Positions 5,109 to 14,995 of a stretch of DNA of 17,737 bases are shown here, piece by piece. The notes under the pieces are model-generated. The model searched no databases, was not told the DNA's origin, and was given only the letters and a program-made list of their open reading frames with translations. This stretch comes from an uncultured Bacillota bacterium. GTDB taxonomy: Bacteria; Bacillota_I; Bacilli_A; Izemoplasmatales; UBA1188. Numbering within the stretch: position 1 is the first letter of the stretch; every line of letters starts with the position of its first letter. The translations under genes and the position numbers were made by a program. The stretch covers positions 1 through 17,737 of the forward strand of contig CALCVH010000010.1 in NCBI GenBank assembly GCA_937907585.1. The letters are read 5' to 3'.

Positions 5109-8100
5109 TTAAATACCTAATTGTTTTATTTCTCTATTTGTTAGTCTTAAAGTTGATTTCAAATATGTTTTATACAACATACTATCAACCTTATATCCTA
5201 GAGCTGTATAAACGAAGTATTTATTGCTTTTATTCATTCTTAATGAGTTGATATATTTAGTTATTTTGGTTTTCTTTGAAGTCTTTTCATCGCCTTCAAT
5301 TTCACTAGCACCGATAATAGCAGCTAAAGTTTTAGGATCTATTGACTTGTTTAAGTATGCAAGTTTCTCTAAAAGGTTCATTGTTTCACCACTTTGAGCC
5401 TTTTTACTAGCGTTATAATAAGTATTTATAACTTTTGTTATAACTTTGGCTTGCATTTCTTCATTTAAGCCACCAAATTGGCTAGATTTTGTGATTTCAT
5501 CTAAAACACCACCAACATTACCATAATACTTTGAAAACTCGTTATAATTGATTTTTCGAGTTTCACCATTTACACTGTAAGTTTCAGGAGCAGCCTTAAC
5601 AATTACATCAGTATAGCCTTTAGAGTATAAAGAATATAAAGTGTTCATTGTGTCTTTAGATAAATTTACATATCGGTTTGTAAAAATTCGGTAGTAAGTC
5701 TTTGATAAATTACTTGTGCTAGCATTTTTTACAGTTGACTTTGTAATTTCTTTGCCTTGATATACTGAAGTATCAAACGCTACTACATAATCACTTGCAC
5801 CTGGTATGTATTGAGCTAATGCTTTAGTCCACTTGTAAATGTTAGTTCCAGGTAAGCCTGTAATATAACTTAAATCAGTATTGATTTCTTTACCTGTGAT
5901 TTTACCATCCATATTTTGAAAAATATTTGTGACATTATCTAAAAAGCCTGCTCTTAAATTACTGAAGTTGACTTTCCACTTTTGCTTTAGATCCAATTCG
6001 ATATTGTTTAATATAGGTATCATACCCATAATGTTATCGTTGAAATAATCAACACCAAAGTTTACGCCTTCTTTTGAAGCATTAATATCCTTCCAATCGT
6101 TATTTACGATATGTTTGAATAACTCGCCCATACCTGTATATACAATTCCTTGAATTAATAATGCAACTAAAGACTTTGCTAAATCATCCCAATCACCTCT
6201 AGTGATAGGAATACCGTGTTTCTTTTTATAGGCTATCTTTTCTATTGCTGAATAAGCCATAGATAGATTTTGTTGTGCTTGACTTTGGAACATTGTGAAT
6301 AATCTTACTAAATCGTTTCTACTACGTAAAAATTCACTTCTACCTAATGCGATATAGTTAGGCTGTGTATTAAATACAGTCTTTTCAGCTAACTTTGTAG
6401 CTTCTTCTATATTCCAAGAACCATCAGCATTTCTTGTTTGTAGTAAACTAGCCTTCCATATAACATTAATAGCATAAGTATCGAAAGCATTTATTCCACG
6501 TGATAATGTAGATTTTACACCTTCTAAAGCCTCACCTACATAAGCTAATGCACCTTGTGTTTCAGCTTGTGCTACTTGTTTTGTTTGTTGTCTATAAGTG
6601 AACATATCAGGTTTAGGTGGTAATTTACCATTACCGATACCAACACCGAAACCACTCTTTAAGGCTTGTGCTAAATATCTACCTTTAATATATCTCATAG
6701 CAGCAGGGATTGAAGCAACCTGACTAAACATTACTTTAGGGTTAGCACCAAGCGCTACTGTTGCAACATTTCCACGTATCTTATTGATTATCTTATAGAA
6801 TATATTATCAACATTGCTTGCTTGCTTACCGCCAATGCCTTGAACATCATTCATTAATGTAGCGATAAATCTTTGTAGTTTTACACCACTTACATTATCA
6901 TATCTACTCTTTAATGCTTGTGCGAATGTCTTTCCGCCTTCTAGCTTATAGTTCCATAACTTTTTAACGTTATCAGCAACTACACCATAACCTGCATAAT
7001 TAGACATTTGAGATAGATGATTCATTACAACATCTATAATGTCATTTAACTTAATAGCACCCATAGTTCCTGTAGTTGTTTCATTAAATGTATAAGCTGC
7101 AGTTCCAGGCATTTGAGTATTAAAGAAATTATCACTTGAAATGTTTTGTTGTCTATCACTTTCAGCTATAGCGATAGGGAAGTAGAAATCATCACTAACA
7201 TTTGAGAAACCCCAACGTTGCATATCAACATCCTTTTTATATCTTCTAGCCTTTTTAAAGAAGTTCTCAACTGCATTTAAGAATTGACTATCAATTGAAT
7301 TTGCATCTTGTAAATTAAACTCTTTCTCAATAGCCTTGATTAAACCTTCTAGCTTTGCAGTATCAACATTTCCGTTTTCATCTCTAAATTGATTAACAAC
7401 ACCATCTATTTCAATACCACCAAAACGATTTTCTATATGTTGTCTAGCCTGTTCACGCTTAAACATCTCGTATAAGCTCAAGAATTGCCCTTTCTTTGCC
7501 TTTATTCCGTTTAACTCGTATGTTTTCTTTAGGATCTTTTTAAATGCTTTAGAATCCTTATTTTTCTCAAAGTCATTAAATGTGCTACGTAAATCAAGTT
7601 CGGCACTTTCTTTTCGTTTTTCGCTTTCAAATAACTCTTGATATACTTGATAGATAACTCTATTTTCATCATATTGAGCCATTTTCTCAATAACAGCTAA
7701 CGGAGTTAAGAAACTTTGAGTAAAACTGAAACTCTCTAATTTTTCATCAGGTTTCTTCCAATTTTCATCTTGTGCAATTCTAGCTAGATCCGCAAGTGAA
7801 ATATCATATTTACCCATTTTGATATGTCTTAACTTGATTTCAATTTCAAACATTCTCTTAATACCATTTAATACTTTTTGATATATTGAATAATATCCAA
7901 CATTTCTATCAGTTTCATCAGTATTAATTAATGTATCAATGTAATCATTTAAAACCTTGAATGGATTGCTTTCTTCACTTGAAAAATATGTATTAACAGG
8001 TGTATCACTTTTTTGATTTTTCATATAAGCCAAGTTCCAAGCGTTTCTTAATTCCATTAATGGTTGTAATAATTCACCATTTAATACCTTTTCAGCCTTT

Positions 8101-11100
8101 AACTTGTTTGTAATCTTATAGAAATCTCGCATAGCTTTAACTAAATCAGGATTTACACCACCTGTTCTTATACCACTCTTTGTAGCACCATCAATATCAC
8201 TCTTAATCTTATTATAGAAGTTTTGAGCAGTTCTAGTGACTAATACAGCTCGTTTATATTGCTTGAATCCGCCTCGCATAGCTCTTAACTTTTCTTTAAT
8301 TTGTTCATTGTAAACCCATAGTTTACTAATTCTTTCTAGGAATTTACCTTTAGTTGATATTGAAGCACCTTCAAATATAGAAGTTAAACCTTTTCTAATT
8401 TCTTCCATATCTTGTGCGAATACATCACGGTTCTCGCCGTTCTCAATATATTCATCACCAAATATAGCTTCTTGCATTACTACTAATTCACTAAATGGTA
8501 TTAAAGTATCACCATCCACGTAATCACTATTCATTAAGGCGTTCATATAATAATCTACTGCAACATCAATTTTATTATTTGATAAAGCGTTAGAGATTTG
8601 ATTTAAGACATAACTTGACAACTTGAAATCAGGATTAATATTCTTTCCTAATTCTAGTAAAGTCTTTATATCTTCTACCTTAATCTTTTTGATACCGTGT
8701 GCATCAGTATATAATTCAATATTCTTTTGCTTATAGTAATTAATGTTTTCTTCAAGTCTAGCATTTTTATTTTCAAGTGTAGCAACTTGTTTTAAAGCCT
8801 GTGTTAATTCTTTTTTATACTTTCTAGTTTCTTTTCTTTGAGTTGAAAGTTGTTCCTTTAAAGAATCTAATTGTCTTTGTAATCTAGCAACCTTTCTCTC
8901 ATTACCTCTAGCATTTTCTAATTCAGCCTTTAAGCTAACTACCTTTTGACTTAATGCACTAACTCTTGTTTGAAGTGCAGCTATTCTTTCTCTAAATACT
9001 CTTGTTTGACCTTCAAGTATCTTCTTTATCTTTGATACTTTACCTTCATTAGCAATTAGAGTTTCAATTTCACTTCTTATAAACTCTTTAATAGTTGTTG
9101 CGAACCTATCACCAACTGCAACAAAATCGCTTAATCTATCATTAGTAATATTATCAGCAGGGTTTGAATCAAATGTTAAGCCTTCAGCAATAATATCAGT
9201 TATCTTTTCAGCCTTTTGTTCAGCGGTTAAATTAGAGTAGTTAATTGCATCTTCATTTCTTACATATTGAGTATTATTATACTCATTTAAAATCATTGCA
9301 ATTTCAACAGCTTTAATTTCTCTAGTAGTTTCTTCGAAATCTATCTTAAAGTTTTTACTTCTAGTTATTCCACTTTCTTGTAAAGTCTTTTCGATAAACT
9401 TAATTTGATTATTTACTGAATTTAAAGTATAAACCTTACCATTTAATCTTAAATCAGCTTGTGCCTTAATACCTGCCATTTCAGGTGTTGCAACCTTTCT
9501 AGCATTATTAATTATTCTAACACGCTCTTGAACAACTACTTGTGGTTCGGTTTGTGGCTGTAATTGTGAAATTATATCATTTGCAACTTCTCTACCTGTT
9601 CTACCGAAATTGTTATTATATAATTCTCTAGCCTTATCTATCTTTGGTTCATTAAATCTACGCTTATAAGATCCTGCGAATAAATCATCTTTGAAGAACT
9701 CTAAAGCCTGTCCTTGCTTTTCAGCATCTAGGTTAGTTCTTTGTAGGTATTCAGCGTAAGCATTTACTAAATCATCATAAGGTTTAACTAAATCATTATA
9801 ACGTTTCTCTATAGTAGATTGTCTTGTAGGGTTAGGTGTTTCTTTAATTTGCTTGTATAAGGCTAATATGTCTTGGCTTTGACTAAATCTACTTGCTTGA
9901 TTATAAATAGCATTTACATCTACGCCTGCATCCTTTAAAGCCTTTTTAACAACTTCACGATTAAATACATATTCTTCTTGCGCTTCAGCAGTAGCCTCAC
10001 TGACATTAGTATTTGCAACTTGTGTAGCTTTTGTTTTGCCTATAATCTTATCTAACTTTTTAGCATAACGATTATATTCGTTAATTGCTTGTGTTTGAGC
10101 TTTATTTAATGAGCTAGCAAACTTCTCGTTATAATCAGCAACATTGTCGATATTAGCGATTATTGTTCTTACATCATTTATAAAGTTATATTTTAAATCA
10201 GCTGCTTTCTTCTTATCAGGATTCTCACTAGCAACTAACTTTCTAATGTCATCAAGCTCTTTATTAATGTTATTTTGAATTAATTCCTTAAATGCTGTTC
10301 TTAATTTTGCAGTAGTTGTTTCTTCATCTTCATTTACTGCATTGTCAAGTATGCTATTAATCTTAACAGGTATTTCAGCATTTAATGAGTATCTTTCATA
10401 CTCACGTGAGTTTTCTTCGTTATCTAAATCAAACTCATTAACTGTTTCTACCTCCCTAAATCTAATATCATCGCTTTCAGTAGGGTTAAGGTTATCGACA
10501 TTTTTAATTTGGTTAGATTCAAATACAATGTATTCTTTTCCACTTAAATTAATCTTTTTATTTCCACGCTCATACTCATTAACTAATGTAGCACTATCAG
10601 TTCTTGTTATAGGTAAAATTAAACCATCATAACCTAATTCTTTTAATCTATCTAAAGCACCTTTAGTTTTTGCTAATTGGTCTTTTAAGGTAGTCATTTC
10701 ACCATCAAAGTCGCTTAATAAAATATTAGCAATATCTTCATAAGATTCAATTGCATCATATTCAGTATTAAGTTCTTTTTTACCTTCAAGGGCGTAATTA
10801 ATTGCATAGCCAATATCATAATCGCTTGTAATACCACCTATTGTAATATCAAGTGGTTTCTTAACGTTTAAGTATTGTTTCTTAACGTTTCCGTTCTTTT
10901 CAGCAAACAAAGCTAATCTACGCTCGATTTCATTTACATCATCTACACCTAATTCTTCCATTACTTCATCAGTAATTTTATAGATTAATTCATCACTATA
11001 AAGTTTTGAAAAAATATCAGCTAAATCTTTATTATCAGTTAAATGAAAACCTAATTTGGCATCATCAGCCATTGTCGTTTTGCCTAGTTTCTTTTTATCA

Positions 11101-14100
11101 TATACATTAAACTGACTTTGTGTTCCGTGATATACAACTAATAAATTACCTTTATCATCTCTAATTTTTGAATCGGCAAAGAATTTTTGTTGCTGTTCGC
11201 TTAATTCGTTTCCTTCACTGTCAACTTCCCTGAAACGAATATCAGGACTAGCTGTAGGCTTTTCGTTAGTTGTAGCCTTTACTTGATTTGCTTTGAATAC
11301 TACATATACATCACTTAAACCTAAATCATTAGTGAAATCAAGCTGACCATTATCCATTATATTTTTGAAGATTATACCATCGTATTTTCCTTCTTCTTTT
11401 ACTTTCTTGGCTATTTCATCAGTAGATAATTTTTCACCTTTATAACGAATATTTAAAAAGTTATTTCCGTGACAATCAATTATTAAAGGATTAGTTGATT
11501 TAGCATATAACGAATAGATCCTATTTCCTTTGCCTTCATCAATATCTAATTCTTCATCCATATTGTCTAGGTTCTTGTTATATTGGTTATCAATTTGAAA
11601 CTCTCTTAACAATTCTTCTTCATTGCCATAAACTGTATTGTTATCGAAATCTTCATTTGTGGCTAAATAGCCTTCCTTCAAAGCATTTTCTAACCAAGCA
11701 ATACGATTTTTAACAAAACCATCTTCTCCATTTTTAGCTTCATAATTTTTAAATGCTTCGATTTTTGCTTTTACATATTCTTGTGCTTCAGCATCATCGC
11801 TAATCTTAACTAAATCTTCATAAAAATCATTTTCACTATGTTCGTTATAGAAATCATCAATTAATTCATTAGCGTTTTTATAAGTGTTAGTATTGACTAG
11901 GTTATAATTTCCACCATAAGCATAAGCATTATCATAACTAGGTGTTAAGAATATAGGATTATCATCTCTAAATTCCATAAAGCCTGCAATTTCGCTGCCG
12001 TGATAAAGTTTTAATATTCTACCTTCATCATCTACAAACTTATTGCCTTCGTTCCATTTTGCCATTTGTGGTGAAATAGAATCACCATCGCTATCTTCAG
12101 TTTCTCTAAAACTTGTATCATTATTAATATTATCTAATTGCCATTGTTTAGCAGCATCGTATGAATCTTTATCAAATGTTTTTGTTTCAACTGATTGGTT
12201 ATTTACCATAAAAGCTATTTTTGGTTCGTTAAAACGTTGTGCTATATTATGATGATCGTATTCCATATTATAATCCATCAAAGAAGCAACCTTAAAGTCT
12301 AACGCTTTTTCATAATACTTGGCAAGATAGCCATAGCAATCTAAATGAGTTCCGCCTTGCTCAATAACGAAATCTTTAATAGCCTCAATATAACCACGTT
12401 TATTTACATCAGCATTAAATGCACTAATTAGATTTCCATCAGGTTCAATAGCGAAACCTTGTAAACCATCTTCACTCAAATAACACTTGCATCCATCGTA
12501 ATTATCGTGTAAATCTACAAGCTCATTTTGCACTAAATAAGGCTTTATTGTTTCAAAAGCATCGTGAAATAAGTTTGTATCTACATTACTATAGATATTA
12601 AATGTTGTGCCTTTTGATACTGATTTTAAAGCATATTTGCTGACATTGGCATCGCTATTTCTATTGGCTGCCAATTTTTCTCGTATGCCTCTTGTATATC
12701 TTTCTCGCACTCCTTCATCAAGTTCTTGATTTGTTCTTGTGGAGTTTTCAAATCTTTTAAGCAGTTCTCTACTTGTTTCTTGTAATCTTCTAAAGTCATT
12801 GTCTATATCCTCTTTTCCTTTGGTATCTTCAATAATATCACTTTTGTTTTGTTTTTGCAATACTTGTTTAGATTCACGATACCTATTTTCAACAGTTTTA
12901 TTTGTTCTACTATCCTTTATACCATCTTGTAAAGCCTTAACAATTTTATCATAGCCTTCAGGTTTATTCTTATTATTGCTAAAAGCCTTTTGAATAGCAT
13001 TTAACATTTTTCTTAAACCACGTGAGTTTGCTTTCTTAATAATCTTGTTAAAATCTTTAAATGATGTGAATGAATCCATTAAATGTTCAGCTGCAACTTC
13101 TTCATTGAACCACGCTTTATTTTCAGCACCCATTTTTTCGTTTATTTTGTTTTTTTGTTCGTGAGATAATTTCTCATAGGCTGTTAAAGTTAAACCGTTG
13201 TTTTTAAGCCATTTTTTGCCTTCAGCAGTATTAACGAAGTTCTTTGCTTGTAGCCTTACTTGTTTTTTAAATTCTTCATTGTAAGTTTCTTTAGTCATTG
13301 ATTCAATAATAGATGATGTCAACTTACTTTCTTTTAAAGAACCTTTTTCAGCACTTGCAATATGCTCGCTTTCGTGAAGAATTGTTTTAAAGTATTCATT
13401 AAATGTTTGCCTACCGTTTACATAAACAGTTTTATTCTTGAAATCAGTAGCATTTTTAGGCGCTTTTTCATATTCATAGCCTAGATTTTTAACAGTTTCT
13501 CTACCTACATCTTGCATAATAGAGTTAGCGTTCTCGTTCATAGCCATTTCGCCACCAACTGCTAAACCTACTTTCCTTCTTAATGCACGTGGCATATCTT
13601 CATCTTTAACGCCTGCTTGCACTAATTCATCATAGTTATTTTTAACTGTATCTAACCATTCTTTAAAATCGTTAGCAATTTTCTCTTGAATGAATTGCTT
13701 TTGTTGTAGTATTTTTTTAATCTTTGGATTATCTTCTAAATTAGGATATTTAGTGACATCATTTTTCTCAATTTCTTCTTTTAATTGAGCGTTTAATTCT
13801 ACAACTTCATTCATAGAATTTTCAAACTGAACAGCTTTAACACTTTGGTATTTAACAACTTTACCGCCAACTTGCACGCCTTCCATCATACCTGCACTTA
13901 AACCACCATACAAATATGATTCAAATAAGCCTTGCCAACCACCTTGTTCATCAAATAATTCTTGGTATTTATCAAAGAAGTTATTTTTATCGCTTTCCTT
14001 ATAAATCATCTTTAGGATAGGATTTACTATATCGGATACAACTTCTTCCATACCTTCCTCATTAAAATTCTTAATAAGGTTTAAAGCAATGCTCTTACCG

Positions 14101-14981
14101 TATGACTTACCGATACCACCAACTACATCATTAGCAACTTGACCGCTTACTTGTTTACCTGTTAATTTAGTAAGGACTTTTCCACCACCCTTACCAATAA
14201 GGTTAAGTATCTTACCAACAGTTAATTCAGTAATAGATTCAACTGCTGCATTTCCTAGACCATATAAGAAGGCTTTTTCACTTGTAGCGCCTTCATTTAG
14301 AGCTTCTTCAGCACTTTGTCCACCTACGCCTTGTGCAGCTAAACCCCAACCAACGTATGGTATTGAAGTTAAAGCAGCAAAGCCTAATGATGAACCTACA
14401 CCTTGAGCTATATTTTTAACCCAATCTTGTGTAGCCTTATCATTATAAGAATACTTACTAGCTCTATCACCAAACATCCAAGTTCCTGATAGGTATTTAT
14501 CAGCTTGTCTATACCACTCTTGTCCTAAAACTAAATCGTTAGTTAAATCTTGTTTGATAAAACTATCAATATGCTTACTTGCATTTTCATCGCCTAAAAC
14601 ATTTTTAGCGAATAATGAACCAACTAAAGCACCTGCATCTACAACACCTTCACCTAATTTTAAGAAGGCTTCAGCAACTGTATTTTTGGCACTATTTACC
14701 CAAGCACCTACTTGTTCCCACCAATTAAGACTTTCAGCCTCATATTCGGTAGACCAAGCAATTTTGTTTTCTTGTGCGATTTGAGATAGACTTTTATTAC
14801 CACTATTTACAGCATTACTTGTAATTATTGAATTGCTTTCTATAGCTCTACGCTTATTAATAGCATCAATAAGGCTTGCTCTTTTACTAATTTGAGCATC
14901 TAACTCTATATCTTCTAAACCTGTGTTTTTATATTGTTCTTGTAATTGTTTTAAGTATAACTCATAATTAGTATTCGCCAT
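5109..14981 (-). CDS. Giant polyvalent virion protein: zincin, GNAT-like, two ART-like domains, coiled coil
   Basis: A 3290-residue protein. In order: a Gly/Ala-rich hydrophobic stretch (190-262) and EEGMEEVVSDIVNP (about 308-321), resembling membrane-active parts of ejected phage proteins; a zincin metallopeptidase with HESEH at 536-540 and a downstream EEVAAEH (627-633); a GNAT-like domain (about 785-925, GGTHLDCYGYLAKYYEKALDF); two ADP-ribosyltransferase-like domains starting LYHGS (His994) and VYHGT (His1285), both ending in a F-x-x-NQ(V/I)K strand; helical regions; a coiled coil (about 1980-2085); and C-terminal helical regions with ALGANPKVMFSQVASIP (about 2740), LFTMFQSQAQQN (about 2895) and a hydrophobic segment near 2935-2955. 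This mix is that of polyvalent proteins of phages and conjugative elements, thought to enter the cell with the DNA. AGGAAGGTGA lies 7 bases before the ATG. It follows the 299-residue gene by 14 bases and is the last large gene of the right operon. Confidence 0.9.
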   Translation of the reverse strand: MANTNYELYLKQLQEQYKNTGLEDIELDAQISKRASLIDAINKRRAIESNSIITSNAVNSGNKSLSQIAQENKIAWSTEYEAESLNWWEQVGAWVNSAKNTVAEAFLKLGEGVVDAGALVGSLFAKNVLGDENASKHIDSFIKQDLTNDLVLGQEWYRQADKYLSGTWMFGDRASKYSYNDKATQDWVKNIAQGVGSSLGFAALTSIPYVGWGLAAQGVGGQSAEEALNEGATSEKAFLYGLGNAAVESITELTVGKILNLIGKGGGKVLTKLTGKQVSGQVANDVVGGIGKSYGKSIALNLIKNFNEEGMEEVVSDIVNPILKMIYKESDKNNFFDKYQELFDEQGGWQGLFESYLYGGLSAGMMEGVQVGGKVVKYQSVKAVQFENSMNEVVELNAQLKEEIEKNDVTKYPNLEDNPKIKKILQQKQFIQEKIANDFKEWLDTVKNNYDELVQAGVKDEDMPRALRRKVGLAVGGEMAMNENANSIMQDVGRETVKNLGYEYEKAPKNATDFKNKTVYVNGRQTFNEYFKTILHESEHIASAEKGSLKESKLTSSIIESMTKETYNEEFKKQVRLQAKNFVNTAEGKKWLKNNGLTLTAYEKLSHEQKNKINEKMGAENKAWFNEEVAAEHLMDSFTSFKDFNKIIKKANSRGLRKMLNAIQKAFSNNKNKPEGYDKIVKALQDGIKDSRTNKTVENRYRESKQVLQKQNKSDIIEDTKGKEDIDNDFRRLQETSRELLKRFENSTRTNQELDEGVRERYTRGIREKLAANRNSDANVSKYALKSVSKGTTFNIYSNVDTNLFHDAFETIKPYLVQNELVDLHDNYDGCKCYLSEDGLQGFAIEPDGNLISAFNADVNKRGYIEAIKDFVIEQGGTHLDCYGYLAKYYEKALDFKVASLMDYNMEYDHHNIAQRFNEPKIAFMVNNQSVETKTFDKDSYDAAKQWQLDNINNDTSFRETEDSDGDSISPQMAKWNEGNKFVDDEGRILKLYHGSEIAGFMEFRDDNPIFLTPSYDNAYAYGGNYNLVNTNTYKNANELIDDFYNEHSENDFYEDLVKISDDAEAQEYVKAKIEAFKNYEAKNGEDGFVKNRIAWLENALKEGYLATNEDFDNNTVYGNEEELLREFQIDNQYNKNLDNMDEELDIDEGKGNRIYSLYAKSTNPLIIDCHGNNFLNIRYKGEKLSTDEIAKKVKEEGKYDGIIFKNIMDNGQLDFTNDLGLSDVYVVFKANQVKATTNEKPTASPDIRFREVDSEGNELSEQQQKFFADSKIRDDKGNLLVVYHGTQSQFNVYDKKKLGKTTMADDAKLGFHLTDNKDLADIFSKLYSDELIYKITDEVMEELGVDDVNEIERRLALFAEKNGNVKKQYLNVKKPLDITIGGITSDYDIGYAINYALEGKKELNTEYDAIESYEDIANILLSDFDGEMTTLKDQLAKTKGALDRLKELGYDGLILPITRTDSATLVNEYERGNKKINLSGKEYIVFESNQIKNVDNLNPTESDDIRFREVETVNEFDLDNEENSREYERYSLNAEIPVKINSILDNAVNEDEETTTAKLRTAFKELIQNNINKELDDIRKLVASENPDKKKAADLKYNFINDVRTIIANIDNVADYNEKFASSLNKAQTQAINEYNRYAKKLDKIIGKTKATQVANTNVSEATAEAQEEYVFNREVVKKALKDAGVDVNAIYNQASRFSQSQDILALYKQIKETPNPTRQSTIEKRYNDLVKPYDDLVNAYAEYLQRTNLDAEKQGQALEFFKDDLFAGSYKRRFNEPKIDKARELYNNNFGRTGREVANDIISQLQPQTEPQVVVQERVRIINNARKVATPEMAGIKAQADLRLNGKVYTLNSVNNQIKFIEKTLQESGITRSKNFKIDFEETTREIKAVEIAMILNEYNNTQYVRNEDAINYSNLTAEQKAEKITDIIAEGLTFDSNPADNITNDRLSDFVAVGDRFATTIKEFIRSEIETLIANEGKVSKIKKILEGQTRVFRERIAALQTRVSALSQKVVSLKAELENARGNERKVARLQRQLDSLKEQLSTQRKETRKYKKELTQALKQVATLENKNARLEENINYYKQKNIELYTDAHGIKKIKVEDIKTLLELGKNINPDFKLSSYVLNQISNALSNNKIDVAVDYYMNALMNSDYVDGDTLIPFSELVVMQEAIFGDEYIENGENRDVFAQDMEEIRKGLTSIFEGASISTKGKFLERISKLWVYNEQIKEKLRAMRGGFKQYKRAVLVTRTAQNFYNKIKSDIDGATKSGIRTGGVNPDLVKAMRDFYKITNKLKAEKVLNGELLQPLMELRNAWNLAYMKNQKSDTPVNTYFSSEESNPFKVLNDYIDTLINTDETDRNVGYYSIYQKVLNGIKRMFEIEIKLRHIKMGKYDISLADLARIAQDENWKKPDEKLESFSFTQSFLTPLAVIEKMAQYDENRVIYQVYQELFESEKRKESAELDLRSTFNDFEKNKDSKAFKKILKKTYELNGIKAKKGQFLSLYEMFKREQARQHIENRFGGIEIDGVVNQFRDENGNVDTAKLEGLIKAIEKEFNLQDANSIDSQFLNAVENFFKKARRYKKDVDMQRWGFSNVSDDFYFPIAIAESDRQQNISSDNFFNTQMPGTAAYTFNETTTGTMGAIKLNDIIDVVMNHLSQMSNYAGYGVVADNVKKLWNYKLEGGKTFAQALKSRYDNVSGVKLQRFIATLMNDVQGIGGKQASNVDNIFYKIINKIRGNVATVALGANPKVMFSQVASIPAAMRYIKGRYLAQALKSGFGVGIGNGKLPPKPDMFTYRQQTKQVAQAETQGALAYVGEALEGVKSTLSRGINAFDTYAINVIWKASLLQTRNADGSWNIEEATKLAEKTVFNTQPNYIALGRSEFLRSRNDLVRLFTMFQSQAQQNLSMAYSAIEKIAYKKKHGIPITRGDWDDLAKSLVALLIQGIVYTGMGELFKHIVNNDWKDINASKEGVNFGVDYFNDNIMGMIPILNNIELDLKQKWKVNFSNLRAGFLDNVTNIFQNMDGKITGKEINTDLSYITGLPGTNIYKWTKALAQYIPGASDYVVAFDTSVYQGKEITKSTVKNASTSNLSKTYYRIFTNRYVNLSKDTMNTLYSLYSKGYTDVIVKAAPETYSVNGETRKINYNEFSKYYGNVGGVLDEITKSSQFGGLNEEMQAKVITKVINTYYNASKKAQSGETMNLLEKLAYLNKSIDPKTLAAIIGASEIEGDEKTSKKTKITKYINSLRMNKSNKYFVYTALGYKVDSMLYKTYLKSTLRLTNREIKQLGI

Positions 14982-14995
14982 AATAACTCACCTTC

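Noticed and set aside
10342..10632. + strand frame of 96 residues inside the giant gene
   Set aside because: Hydrophobic, Ser/Leu-rich translation of the antisense of a Lys/Glu/Asn-rich gene, without a convincing ribosome site; a shadow. The same applies to 12043-12252, 12739-12954, 14554-14784, 15003-15242, 16451-16654, 16798-16992 and 16970-17206.
11180..11215. QQQKFFADSK in the giant protein as a Prp cleavage site similar to the LNLQFF motif of L27
   Set aside because: The stretch directly precedes the ART-like domain, and similar FKDSKVRD-type linkers are normal at that boundary in polyvalent proteins; the match is too short to claim.
5109..14981. The giant protein as an ordinary tape measure protein
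   Set aside because: It holds several enzyme-like domains in series and lacks the long uniform helical or repeat structure of a tape measure, although the coiled coil and hydrophobic segments resemble one locally.
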